Assembly: GCF_900111355.1 (NCBI RefSeq)
Contig: NZ_FOHA01000010.1
Coordinates: 43,311-107,310 of the forward strand
DNA: 64,000 nucleotides
Reading direction: 5' to 3'
Origin: Isobaculum melis
Lineage (GTDB): Bacteria; Bacillota; Bacilli; Lactobacillales; Carnobacteriaceae
In this document: positions 42,858 through 51,398 of the stretch, piece after piece
How the letters are laid out: each line of letters starts with the position of its first letter
How positions within the stretch are numbered: position 1 is the stretch's first letter
Program-made: the position numbers and the translations under genes
Notes under the pieces: model-generated
Told to the model about the DNA's origin: nothing
The model's database searches: none
What the model saw: only the letters and a program-made list of their open reading frames with translations

Positions 42858-43772
42858 TTAACGTTTTTCTTCTGTAATTTTCAAGAATAGTTCTTCCAAT
42901 CGATTCGATTTATTGCGCATTGAAAGGACCTGTATCCCTTGCGCCGAGAATTGTTCAAATAGATCATTAATTCCTTGATTCCGTTCAACCTCAACAGCTA
43001 ATGTTAGCTGATCTTCAAAAATGCTTTGATAACCAGTAATTACTGGCTCTTTCTCATAAGGCGCTAAATCAAAAATAAATGTTTCAAATTGTAGCTTTGC
43101 TAACAGATTTTTCATACTCGTATTTTCAATCACTTCTCCAGTTTGAATGATTCCAATATTGCGACAAAGCATTTCTGCTTCCTCAAGGTAATGTGTTGTC
43201 AGAATAATCGTTGTCCCATTTTCATTCAATTTTCTTAAAAAGTCCCACATTTCGCGCCTTAGCTCAATATCCACTCCAGCTGTTGGTTCATCTAAAATTA
43301 GTAAACGAGGTTCATGCATTAACGCTCTAGCAATCATTAATCTACGTTTCATTCCGCCCGAAAGCATTCGTGCTCTGACATGACGTTTTTCCCAAAGATC
43401 TGATTGCTTCAAGTATTTTTCACTACGCTTTAACGCTTCTTTTCTTGGAACCCCGTAATAACCAGCTTGATTGACAACAATTTGCTCCACTGTTTCAAAT
43501 GGATTAAAGTTAAATTCTTGAGGAACTAAACCAATTTGCTGTTTCGCTCGTACCAAATCTGTATCGATGTCATAACCAAAAACCTTTACTGTTCCTGATG
43601 TTTTATTGACAAGGGAGGTAATAATCCCAATAGTGGTTGATTTTCCAGCACCGTTTGGACCTAATAGTGCATAGAAATCGCCCGCCACTACAGTTAAATC
43701 AATGCCACGTAACGCTTCTACACCTGTTGCATATACTTTTTTTAAGTCTTTTATTTCGAGTGCATTTGTCAT
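42858..43772 (-). CDS. ABC transporter ATPase (drug/polysaccharide exporter type)
   Basis: 304 residues with Walker A GPNGAGKSTTIG, Q-loop LVPQEFNFNP, signature LSGGMKRRLMIARAL, Walker B LLILDEPTAGVD and H-loop TTHYLEEAE. The C-terminal 75 residues form the DrrA-like extension. AGGAGAATG precedes the ATG. First gene of a two-gene exporter operon. Confidence 0.9.
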   Translation of the reverse strand: MTNALEIKDLKKVYATGVEALRGIDLTVVAGDFYALLGPNGAGKSTTIGIITSLVNKTSGTVKVFGYDIDTDLVRAKQQIGLVPQEFNFNPFETVEQIVVNQAGYYGVPRKEALKRSEKYLKQSDLWEKRHVRARMLSGGMKRRLMIARALMHEPRLLILDEPTAGVDIELRREMWDFLRKLNENGTTIILTTHYLEEAEMLCRNIGIIQTGEVIENTSMKNLLAKLQFETFIFDLAPYEKEPVITGYQSIFEDQLTLAVEVERNQGINDLFEQFSAQGIQVLSMRNKSNRLEELFLKITEEKR

Positions 43773-43863
43773 TAAATCACATTCTCCTTACTATCTGATT
43801 CCTTATTATATCATTTATTTATAACTGATAAAAAGTCATTAATGTTCATTTCAATCAAATCAT

Positions 43864-44940
43864 CTATGATTTATTTGTTTCTATCACTTGATTAACATCA
43901 GAAAACCAAGATTTTGTTCCATTTGCAACCTTTACCAAAAATAGCATAACAGGTACTTCTACCAATACGCCAACTACGGTTGCTAAAGTAGCACCTGATT
44001 GCAGCCCAAATAATGAAATAGCTACAGCTACAGATAATTCAAAGAAATTACTAGCACCTACCATTCCTGCTGGTGCTGCAATTGAATGAGGTAGCTTCCA
44101 CCACTTCGCCCAACCATAAGCAATAGCAAAAATCAATAACGTTTGAAGAACCAACGGGACAGCAATTAACACAATATGCAGTGGGTTACTTAAAATTCTT
44201 TCTCCTTGAAAAGAAAAAATCATCACTAAAGTTAATAATAAACCAATAATTGTTACTTTATCAAATTTCTTTAAAAAAATCGTTTCAAAATAATGGATTC
44301 CCTTACTTTTAATTATGAATAAACGTGTCACAATACCCAGTGTTAAAGGAATCACTACAAATAGAACGGTTGAAAGAATCAACGTCCCAATCGGAACCAC
44401 AACATTTCCTATCCCTAATAACAATGCAACAATTGGAGCGTATAACACTAAAATAATTAAATCATTAATGGCCACTTGAACTAATGTATAAGCGGGATCC
44501 CCTTTTGTTAAATAACTCCACACAAAAACCATTGCTGTACAAGGTGCAGCCCCAAGTAATACTGCCCCAGCAAGATATTCTTTCGCTAAATCATTAGGAA
44601 TCAATCCTTTGAATACAATAAATAAGAAAAAAGCAGAAATAGCATACATCGTAAAAGGTTTAATCAGCCAATTGACAGTACAGGTGACAATTAATCCTTT
44701 TGGCTTTTTAGCAGCACTTACAATACTTGTAAAATCAATTTTTAACATCATTGGATAAATCATTAACCAAATCAAAATGGCTGTTGGTACTGAAACTTGG
44801 TAATACTCAAATTGCCCCAAAGCTTGAGGAATCATTGGTAAATATTTTCCAATCAAAACACCTATCAACATACATAATATAACCCAAATTGTTAAATATC
44901 TTTCAAAAACGCCTAAGCCTTTTTGTTCTTCTTTATTCAT
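43864..44940 (-). CDS. acr3: Arsenite efflux permease, ACR3 family
   Basis: 358-residue membrane protein with ten helices. The essential cysteine is in GAAPCTAMVFVWSYL, and NDLIIL and GASNFFELSVAVAISLFG are conserved ACR3 blocks. It expels arsenite and antimonite using the proton motive force. I prefer the ATG at 44940, with AAGGATGAAG upstream, over one at 44976. It lies 137 bp downstream of an arsR gene on the same strand. No arsC arsenate reductase is present in the window. Confidence 0.9.
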   Translation of the reverse strand: MNKEEQKGLGVFERYLTIWVILCMLIGVLIGKYLPMIPQALGQFEYYQVSVPTAILIWLMIYPMMLKIDFTSIVSAAKKPKGLIVTCTVNWLIKPFTMYAISAFFLFIVFKGLIPNDLAKEYLAGAVLLGAAPCTAMVFVWSYLTKGDPAYTLVQVAINDLIILVLYAPIVALLLGIGNVVVPIGTLILSTVLFVVIPLTLGIVTRLFIIKSKGIHYFETIFLKKFDKVTIIGLLLTLVMIFSFQGERILSNPLHIVLIAVPLVLQTLLIFAIAYGWAKWWKLPHSIAAPAGMVGASNFFELSVAVAISLFGLQSGATLATVVGVLVEVPVMLFLVKVANGTKSWFSDVNQVIETNKS

Positions 44941-45077
44941 CTTCATCCTTCTTCCTATAAAAGTTAATATAGACATACCTTAAAAAAAATCTATCAATAT
45001 AAAATACATCCTTACGATACACAAATAGACAACCATCTATACATAAGTGATAAAAATAGGCTAACGAATCATCCAGC

Positions 45078-45356
45078 TTATGATTCTAATTTAAAAATTT
45101 GACTCATTAAATCTTGAAAGGTATCAATCTTTTCTACTACTAATGAATAATAATGCCATTTGCCTTCTTTACGAGCCGTTACAATCCCAGAATCAATTAA
45201 CACTTTCATATGATGAGAAAGTGTTGGCTGTGTAAAATCAAAATGGTCTAAAATTTCACAAGCACATTTTTCACCTGAAGAAATCATATTTAAAATTTGT
45301 AATCGATTGGGTTCAGCTATTGCTTTCATCACTTTTGATAATGCTAAATAATTCAT
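45078..45356 (-). CDS. arsR: ArsR-family metalloregulator
   Basis: 92-residue winged-helix repressor with the metal-binding pair CAC in GEKCACEILDHFDFTQPTLSHHMKVLIDSGIV. It releases DNA on binding arsenite or antimonite. The start is ATG at 45356, with GGAGGTAG 5-7 nt upstream; the longer frame to 45419 crosses the operator. It controls itself and acr3. Confidence 0.9.
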   Translation of the reverse strand: MNYLALSKVMKAIAEPNRLQILNMISSGEKCACEILDHFDFTQPTLSHHMKVLIDSGIVTARKEGKWHYYSLVVEKIDTFQDLMSQIFKLES

Positions 45357-45370
45357 AGGTCTACCTCCAG

Positions 45371-45419
45371 ATAGATATTCATCTATGCATAATATAGATG
45401 AATATCTATCCTTTGTCAA
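45371..45419 (-). promoter_or_regulatory. arsR promoter with a perfect 16-bp inverted-repeat operator
   Basis: Arms ATAGATATTCATCTAT (45371-45386) and ATAGATGAATATCTAT (45394-45409) with a 7-bp spacer. The minus-strand promoter TTGACA (45414-45419)-17 bp-TATATT (45391-45396) is overlapped by the right arm, so bound ArsR would block RNA polymerase. Confidence 0.9.
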
Positions 45420-45465
45420 CTACTTCGTCATTTTTTGATAGTACAACTCTCTTAGCTATCTATAA

Positions 45466-45508
45466 AAAATAGGACATAACTAGTTTTTTTCTAGTTATGT
45501 CCTATTTT
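45466..45508. terminator. Bidirectional-looking terminator between arsR and the FMN reductase gene
   Basis: Perfect arms AGGACATAACTAG (45471-45483) and CTAGTTATGTCCT (45491-45503) with a T-rich loop and T/A-rich flanks. Confidence 0.85.
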
Positions 45509-45516
45509 TATTTTAA

Positions 45517-46062
45517 TTATTTAAATCTAGCAACAAATTGACTGAATTTATTACCTGCATCAGCTAAAAATTCTTTTGTTCCTTCATTCGTTGGTTCAAG
45601 ATTTTCATCAAATAATTTATCTGATTGACCAATGTATAATTCTGGTTGTTGCATGGTTGGCATATCTAAGAATACCAATGATTGGCGTAAAACATGATGT
45701 GCTAAGACACCAGAAATACCTGAAATAGATTGAGAAGCAACCAATGCAGGTTTGCCTGCCCAAACATTTTGACCCCAAGGACGTGAAGCAACATCTAATG
45801 CATTTTTTAATGCTGCTGAGATACTTCTATTATGTTCAGGTGTCACAAAAATAATCGCATCTTGAGCTGAAACAGCATTTCTAAAAGCTGTATATACTTC
45901 TGGAGAATCTGCATCAAGATCTTGATTATACAATGGTAAATCTTTAATGTTTAAAAATGTAACCTCTGCATCTGCCGGTAAACCTTTTACAATCGCTTTT
46001 GCAACTGCCTCAGAATAAGAATTTTTTCTTGTTGAACCAATTACTACACCATATTTTGTCAT
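45517..46062 (-). CDS. NADPH-dependent FMN reductase (quinone/azo/chromate reductase type)
   Basis: Flavodoxin-like fold, 181 residues. The N-terminal FMN phosphate loop is GSTRKNSYSEAVA, and VTPEHNRSISAALKNALDVASRPWG is the second FMN loop. It reduces flavins, quinones, azo compounds or metals using NAD(P)H. GAGAGGAAG precedes the ATG. Its position beside the ars genes suggests a shared stress role, which is inference only. Confidence 0.9.
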   Translation of the reverse strand: MTKYGVVIGSTRKNSYSEAVAKAIVKGLPADAEVTFLNIKDLPLYNQDLDADSPEVYTAFRNAVSAQDAIIFVTPEHNRSISAALKNALDVASRPWGQNVWAGKPALVASQSISGISGVLAHHVLRQSLVFLDMPTMQQPELYIGQSDKLFDENLEPTNEGTKEFLADAGNKFSQFVARFK

Positions 46063-46177
46063 TTAAAATACTTCCTCTCTATTTAACTTACTTTTAGTAA
46101 GCTTCTATATTTTTATATTATCACATGTAAAAATATAATGCAAGTTTAATGTATCTCATTCACAGACTCAAGCAAAA

Positions 46178-46534
46178 TCATTCATTATTTCCAACGACTT
46201 TTAAATAGACAATTTTGTTATCCGGATTTAATACTGCATAATCTGTGCCTACTAATGTAAATATCTGGCGATTCTTAGCTCTCTTTCCCACCACTCCCCA
46301 ATGAGCTTCTATATATTTTTCACCTTGCGTTATTTCCCATACATGTTTTAATTCACTATTGGTATGAAAGAAATCCTTAAAAAAGCTGCTAATTGCTTTA
46401 ATTCCTACAAACTTAGACTGATTATTCGCTTCAAGAATTGCATCATCAGCAAACAAAGCAACAATTTTTTCAAAACTTTCTTCATCACTTCCTGCTAAAT
46501 CTGATAAGCTAAAATATTTGATTAATGTGTCCAT
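46178..46534 (-). CDS. SnoaL/NTF2-like protein
   Basis: 118-residue cone-shaped NTF2-fold protein: IVALFADDAILEANNQSKFVGIKAISSFFKDFF and EAHWGVVGKRAKN. Members are small enzymes or binding proteins; no catalytic residue set is evident here. AGGAGG precedes the ATG. It follows the MFS gene by 57 bp and is last in a putative arsR-MFS-SnoaL operon. Confidence 0.8.
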   Translation of the reverse strand: MDTLIKYFSLSDLAGSDEESFEKIVALFADDAILEANNQSKFVGIKAISSFFKDFFHTNSELKHVWEITQGEKYIEAHWGVVGKRAKNRQIFTLVGTDYAVLNPDNKIVYLKVVGNNE

Positions 46535-46591
46535 TAAAATTCCTCCTCTTATCTTTTAAATTTGCATCAAACTTTCTTAATTTTGATTCTA

Positions 46592-47773
46592 TTATTCTTC
46601 TTTTTTGCTAGCAGTAATTGATGTCTTTTTAAAGATACCTGACATTTTATAGATAACTAATACCACTAAATAAGTTAGGATCGTAAAATAAGCAATCCCA
46701 AAGAAACCCGGAAATCTAGTAAATAATAGCCCACCAACAATCCCTCCAACTGTTGTTCCAGCGTACATTGCCGCATTTGATAATGAAGAGACGGTACTTC
46801 TTGCTGTAGTAGTTGTGCTTTGTAAAGTAGTCATAAATAGAGGAAAAATAAAACCATTTACTAAAAATACAACCGCTAAGCCAATTGTGGCAAATAAAGC
46901 TGAATGAGAAAATGGAATAACTAAATAGACAAAAATTAGGGTTATCAGCCCAATAAAGAGCGATTTTGGAATGCCCCATTTCTGAATCAATTTATTTCCA
47001 AATAATGTCCCAATTAAATTTCCAGTTCCTATTCCAATCATTGCTGTGCCAACACTAGATAGCCCTAGAGAAAAATCTCTTGTAAACCATGATCCGATAA
47101 ATGTGATGACACAGAAATTGCCTGTTTGAAACATAAAGTACGCAACCAAATAAGATAAGGCTTTTTTATTCTTCAATATCTGACCATAAATATGTAAAAA
47201 TGAACTATTACCTGTTTTTTGACTTGTACTATTTAAACTAGGTAATAAGAAATAAATAACTAAACCCACTAAAACTGATACAAGCGAAATAACAAAAAAT
47301 GGCATTTGCCAAGAAACAGTTGCTAAATAACTTCCTATTGGAACGCCAACCAATTGTGATACAGCTAATCCAGCAGATGTATACCCCATTAATTTAACAA
47401 TACCATTTTTAGGCGCTATAACTGGAATGGATCCCCAAACTTGTGGTGTCACAAAAGATGCACTGACACCTGCTAAAAAACGAAAGCTAATCATCAAAGT
47501 GAAATTGGTTGCAAACCCACATAAAAGGGTTGAAACTGCAAATCCTATAAAGCCATATAACATAATCCTTTTTTTATCTTTCCCATCAGAAATTGGCCCG
47601 CTAATAAGCGCAAAAAGTGCGTAACCTAAAGCATACGCACTGACCATCCAACCAGAAATATTAGAGGGAATATTGTACAATTCTGTTAAGGTCGGTAGTA
47701 GCGGTGAGATTAACAATGTATCTGTCCCTATTAAAAACATAATTAAAAAGAAAATTAATGCATATTTTTTCAT
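46592..47773 (-). CDS. MFS efflux transporter, DHA1 type
   Basis: 393 residues with 12 predicted helices. The signature GPISDGKDKKRIMLYGF follows helix 2, and the SWQMPFFVISLVSVLVGL and central cytosolic loop resemble AraJ/YdhP-type drug exporters. AGAAGGAAAG precedes the ATG. It lies downstream of an ArsR-family gene that probably represses it. Confidence 0.88.
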   Translation of the reverse strand: MKKYALIFFLIMFLIGTDTLLISPLLPTLTELYNIPSNISGWMVSAYALGYALFALISGPISDGKDKKRIMLYGFIGFAVSTLLCGFATNFTLMISFRFLAGVSASFVTPQVWGSIPVIAPKNGIVKLMGYTSAGLAVSQLVGVPIGSYLATVSWQMPFFVISLVSVLVGLVIYFLLPSLNSTSQKTGNSSFLHIYGQILKNKKALSYLVAYFMFQTGNFCVITFIGSWFTRDFSLGLSSVGTAMIGIGTGNLIGTLFGNKLIQKWGIPKSLFIGLITLIFVYLVIPFSHSALFATIGLAVVFLVNGFIFPLFMTTLQSTTTTARSTVSSLSNAAMYAGTTVGGIVGGLLFTRFPGFFGIAYFTILTYLVVLVIYKMSGIFKKTSITASKKEE

Positions 47774-47846
47774 TTACTTTCCTTCTTTCTCATTTCTATA
47801 ATTCTAAACATATCGAACTAAAAGATGAAATAATACCTAGATTCCA

Positions 47847-48137
47847 TTATAAAGAATCTAGGAAATTAGTAAAATACTGCTCAAACGTATCATAACGAAG
47901 TTTGACAAATTTTTCTCTGGCTTCTCTTCTTGTTGTTGTTAAGCCAGCTTCTCTTAGTGTTTTAAAATGATAGGAAATCGTTGATTTACTTAACGCAAGA
48001 TTCTCTCCTATCTCTCCACAGCCCATTTCATCTCCTTTATCTCTTAAAACTCTAATGATTTCCAACCTAGCAGGATCAGCTAATGCCTTAAAAATTTGTA
48101 CTCTGACTTCGTCATCTTTTAATTGTTTTATATTCAT
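47847..48137 (-). CDS. ArsR-family repressor without metal-binding cysteines
   Basis: 96-residue winged-helix protein: ALADPARLEIIRVLRDKGDEMGCGEIGENLALSKSTISYHFKTLREAGLTTTRREAREKFVKLRYDTFEQYF. It has one cysteine and no CxC, so it may sense something other than metals. It precedes the MFS gene on the same strand, 74 bp away. Confidence 0.88.
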   Translation of the reverse strand: MNIKQLKDDEVRVQIFKALADPARLEIIRVLRDKGDEMGCGEIGENLALSKSTISYHFKTLREAGLTTTRREAREKFVKLRYDTFEQYFTNFLDSL

Positions 48138-48230
48138 AAAAGTATCATATTCCTTTTTACTTCATATTTCAAGAAAAATAATTCGATAACTTTAAAACTA
48201 TAAAATATTTTATGATGAAATCATTGATTA

Positions 48231-48941
48231 TTAACAAATCACATGTTTTCGTTTAACACCAAGTCGGTTATTATCCTTCACTTTTTGAATTTTAACAATA
48301 GGATCTGGTAAACGACAGCCTTTTGTAGCAAGCTTTACTTCAACTGAACGAATCTCATCAGCAATTTCCAAAGCTGAATTTGTGAAATCAGGTAAATAAG
48401 TGCCTACATAAATAATAAATTGATTCATACTATATCTAATTGCATTAGGAGCTGTATGAATTTCTTTTTTTAAACGTTGTAACAGTGCCTGTACCTCAGC
48501 TTCAGAAACTTGGTCATTTGAGCAAATCGTTAGATATTTTCCAAAAGTTAGCCAGCCTACATTTTGTGCTTTGAAATCTGACATCGATAGCCATTGTCGT
48601 GCTAATTCTAGCGCAAAGGGACTTTCTGCTGCAACACCAGCAACAATTGAGTCATCAATCGCGGACCAATTACTTTGTTTTAACCATAGTTGTATGTCAG
48701 CTTTCGTCATTTTTTGAGGATTAATGCCAAGACCAGCCAAATATTGTGCATCAGTATTTCCTGTCGCAAAAAGAGCTAAACAAAGTTCTTGTTGATGTTT
48801 TACCTTTTTTAATAAATGCTTTTTTAAGTCGCCAATCTTAACACCATAACAATTACTAGGTGCACCATGCGTCATAAAAGTTTTACGTGTTTGAGCTGTG
48901 CCTAAGGCTTCCAACTCAATCATTATTTCAGCTAAAGTCAT
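48231..48941 (-). CDS. alkD: DNA alkylation repair protein, AlkD-like
   Basis: 236-residue HEAT-repeat glycosylase-like protein. Features are the N-terminal FMTHGAPSNCYGVKIGDLKKHLLKKVKHQQELCLALFATGNTDAQYLA and the catalytic-face residues in LKQSNWSAIDDSIVAG. Monocistronic, with GGAGGCAAC before the ATG. It removes alkylated bases without flipping them; the activity of this copy is inferred from family. Confidence 0.88.
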   Translation of the reverse strand: MTLAEIMIELEALGTAQTRKTFMTHGAPSNCYGVKIGDLKKHLLKKVKHQQELCLALFATGNTDAQYLAGLGINPQKMTKADIQLWLKQSNWSAIDDSIVAGVAAESPFALELARQWLSMSDFKAQNVGWLTFGKYLTICSNDQVSEAEVQALLQRLKKEIHTAPNAIRYSMNQFIIYVGTYLPDFTNSALEIADEIRSVEVKLATKGCRLPDPIVKIQKVKDNNRLGVKRKHVIC

Positions 48942-49264
48942 TGTTTGTTGCCTCCATATTTCATTTTATTGCTAGGATTTCGAACCAATTATCTAGATAC
49001 ATTTCATGAGGTTATCGGTGCTCGTAATAAGAATTTCCAGTGTAGCATGAACCTATTTTTCAGTCAATTTTGATGTACATATATTGCTTTGAAACAACTT
49101 CTATCATTTGTAATTGTGAGCACATTTTCTCTATTTATCTAAAGTAACAATACCTGTTTAAGTTTTAACGAAAAATTCTTTTATATTTAAAATTTTCTAA
49201 AAAAATTGGATTTTTATCTATAATAGATATATAATAATTGATATCAAAATATTGGAGGTTAATG

Positions 49265-49438
49265 ATGAATAAATTTAATCGCGCATTTTTCTCTGCAATT
49301 CTATTGTTTCTTTTAAGTCAATTATTGCTTGTCAAATTTTCAGGAAGTTTAGTAGATTTTTTTTCAGGTTTAACAACAGGCCTATTGATTGTTGCCTCTC
49401 TTCATCGCATAACCCATAAAAGTTCTTCAAAAAGTTAA
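49265..49438 (+). CDS. Small two-helix membrane protein, unknown function
   Basis: 57 residues from the ATG at 49265 (an ATG at 49262 is too close to GGAGG at 49254-49258). Two hydrophobic helices, RAFFSAILLFLLSQLLLV and FFSGLTTGLLIVASL, with a basic tail. It has a promoter-like TATAAT near 49220 and a strong terminator, so it is a real expressed unit. No family recognised. Confidence 0.7.
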   Translation: MNKFNRAFFSAILLFLLSQLLLVKFSGSLVDFFSGLTTGLLIVASLHRITHKSSSKS

Positions 49439-49494
49439 GCTTCATTTTGAAAATGGACATTCATACATAGGTAAGATTTTAATAGAAAAAATAG

Positions 49495-49528
49495 TCTCTG
49501 GCAAAATAATATATGCCAGAGATTTTTT
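49495..49528 (+). terminator. Terminator of the small membrane protein gene
   Basis: Arms TCTCTGGCA (49495-49503) and TGCCAGAGA (49514-49522) and then six T. Confidence 0.9.
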
Positions 49529-49618
49529 GTTTTAGATTAAAAGTTATGCTAAATCCTTCTATAGAGATCAGTTATAGAAACGCGTCAGCCATCATTATAA
49601 ATAGGTAGGCTAACTCAA

Positions 49619-50077
49619 CTATAAACCAAATTTATCCCAATCAGATACATTTGTAATAATTGGAAGCCAACATTTAATTTCAAATTTTCCTGTTTTATAA
49701 GGTTCTGAATAACCATCAATAACAGCTATTCCCGTACATTCAATATGTGCTCTATCATTATCGATATCAAGGATTGTCAGTTGATACTTTTCCAATGGCT
49801 CATGCTCAAATACATAAAATGTATCCTCACGCTCATCAGCTTGTTCTATGTTCTCTACACTAAAGCTCTTTCCAACAAGTTCTTCTTTATTAACCGCATT
49901 TGTGAGAATTGGATTGATACACAGAGATGGCGCAATCTGTTGCCCATAAAATTCTTTTGAATCAAAGGAACAATCAACCGCATATTCTAAACCATCTTCA
50001 GTATCAAATATAAAAAAAACAGTATCCCTTGTTCTTGTATTTAGTTCAAATACAACATTTTCAAAATTCATAGACAT
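49619..50077 (-). CDS. Hypothetical protein, 152 residues, possibly an immunity-like protein
   Basis: Acidic soluble protein, beta-rich, without a signal peptide: MSMNFENVVFELNTRTRDTVFFIFDTEDGLEYAVDCSF, then VFEHEPLEKYQLTILDIDNDRAHIECTGIAVIDGY. No family recognised; acidic stand-alone proteins of this size are often SUKH/Imm-like immunity proteins, but no toxin gene is adjacent, so this is weak inference. GGAGG precedes the start. Confidence 0.72.
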   Translation of the reverse strand: MSMNFENVVFELNTRTRDTVFFIFDTEDGLEYAVDCSFDSKEFYGQQIAPSLCINPILTNAVNKEELVGKSFSVENIEQADEREDTFYVFEHEPLEKYQLTILDIDNDRAHIECTGIAVIDGYSEPYKTGKFEIKCWLPIITNVSDWDKFGL

Positions 50078-50317
50078 ATCTCGTCCTCCATACTCTTTTT
50101 ATTATTCTAATTCTAACATAGAGAGAACAAGAATTTCAACCTACCTATCCAAACACACCATGAGAAGTAATCAAGCCCCTCCTTCCATTTCCTTATCTCT
50201 TCCTAAAGATTCATAATCAATATCATTCTGCAAATGAACTGTTACTTATTCGTTCTTACAAAATCCGTTTATTAAGCTAATGAGATACACAGTATTTTTC
50301 CACTTTTAATTATCCAG
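50078..50317. other. Intergenic stretch upstream of the ArsR-rhodanese promoter
   Basis: No gene or strong structure is seen. It carries the divergent promoter area of the hypothetical gene. Confidence 0.4.
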
Positions 50318-50364
50318 TTGACAAGCCTATTTTTTTCAGATACCATTCAACTATATAGTTGAAT
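50318..50364 (+). promoter_or_regulatory. Promoter with a perfect 20-bp palindromic operator of the ArsR-rhodanese operon
   Basis: -35 TTGACA (50318-50323), 17-bp spacer, -10 TACCAT (50341-50346). The palindrome ATTCAACTATATAGTTGAAT (50345-50364) covers the end of the -10 and the transcription start, so the ArsR-type protein encoded first in the operon should repress it. Confidence 0.88.
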
Positions 50365-50390
50365 AGATTTTTTGAAAGAAGGAAGTATTG

Positions 50391-51038
50391 ATGAAATATA
50401 CTCAGACAAATAAAGAAATATTTGCTGAATACGCTAAAATTGGTAAAGCAATATCCAATAATAATCGTTTAGAAATTTTAGATAATCTCATGCAATCAAA
50501 AAAAACCGTTGAAGCACTTGCAAAAAACACCAAACTTTCGGTAGCAAATGTTTCAAAACACTTACAAGTCCTACTTCAAGCTCATTTAGTCTGCAATAAA
50601 CGAGATAAAAATTATATTTACTATCAAATTGCAAATGAAGAGGTTGCTACCTTTTTAACAAATTTTTTTAACATTGGAGAAAAACAACTAAAAGAAATTC
50701 AAGAAGTTCGCAATCATTTTTTCGAAAAAACTGCAACAAATGACGCAATTACTTTACAGGAAATGGAAGCACGATTAGCAAAAAATGAAATCATCTTAAT
50801 TGATGTCCGTCCTTTTGAAGAATATTGTATTGCTCATATTCCAGGAGCCACTTCCATTCCAATTGAAGAATTGGAGCATTATATCAAAGAATTACCGAAA
50901 AATGCAGAATATGTGGCATACTGTCGAGGACCTTATTGTCTCATGTCAGCAGAAGCCGTTGAAATTTTGCATAATAATGGCTTATCCGCTGTTCGAATGG
51001 CTGAAAGTGTAAAAGATTGGGAACAACAATATCATTAA
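50391..51038 (+). CDS. ArsR-family repressor fused to a rhodanese domain
   Basis: 215 residues. Residues 1-95 are an ArsR winged helix (RLEILDNLMQSKKTVEALAKNTKLSVANVSKHLQVLLQAHLV). Residues 120-215 are a rhodanese with active cysteine in the loop YCRGPYCLMS, and an upstream DVRPFEEYCIAHIPGATSIPIEEL. This domain pairing senses persulfide or related sulfur species. The start is ATG at 50391, with GAAGGAAG upstream. It is first in an operon with a DsrE-like and an MFS gene. Confidence 0.92.
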   Translation: MKYTQTNKEIFAEYAKIGKAISNNNRLEILDNLMQSKKTVEALAKNTKLSVANVSKHLQVLLQAHLVCNKRDKNYIYYQIANEEVATFLTNFFNIGEKQLKEIQEVRNHFFEKTATNDAITLQEMEARLAKNEIILIDVRPFEEYCIAHIPGATSIPIEELEHYIKELPKNAEYVAYCRGPYCLMSAEAVEILHNNGLSAVRMAESVKDWEQQYH

Positions 51039-51056
51039 AATTGGAGTGTAAATAGG

Positions 51057-51377
51057 ATGAATTTTGGAATTATTATTGAAACAAAGGAACCAGAAAAAGC
51101 TTGGAATGGTTTTAGATTTGCCAGTGCTGCTATAAGAAAGAATCATCAAGTAAAAGTCTTTCTAATGGGTGAAGCTGTCGAGTGTGAGGATATCAAAAAC
51201 AAGCAATTTGATGTTCCAAGTGAAATGACTAAATTTGAAGAACTCGGGGGTGAATTGCTTGCCTGCGGGACCTGTTTGAAATCAAGACAATTAGAAGAAA
51301 CTACAGCTTGTCCCATTTCAACCATGTTTGATTGTGTCGATATGATTGAATGGGCAGATCGAACAATTACATTTTAG
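51057..51377 (+). CDS. DsrE/F-like sulfur-relay protein
   Basis: 106-residue DsrE fold protein: MNFGIIIETKEPEKAWNGFRFASAAIRKNHQVKVFLMGEAVECED... with cysteines in LLACGTCLKSRQLEETTACPIS, the likely sulfur-carrying Cys of the family. It may accept a persulfide from the neighbouring rhodanese domain. It follows the regulator by 18 bp. Confidence 0.88.
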   Translation: MNFGIIIETKEPEKAWNGFRFASAAIRKNHQVKVFLMGEAVECEDIKNKQFDVPSEMTKFEELGGELLACGTCLKSRQLEETTACPISTMFDCVDMIEWADRTITF

Positions 51378-51398
51378 AAATTGGATAAAGAATGAGAG

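Noticed and set aside
46716..46979. 87-residue minus-strand frame rich in Trp and Phe inside the MFS gene
   Set aside because: Alternative-frame shadow of a membrane protein gene.
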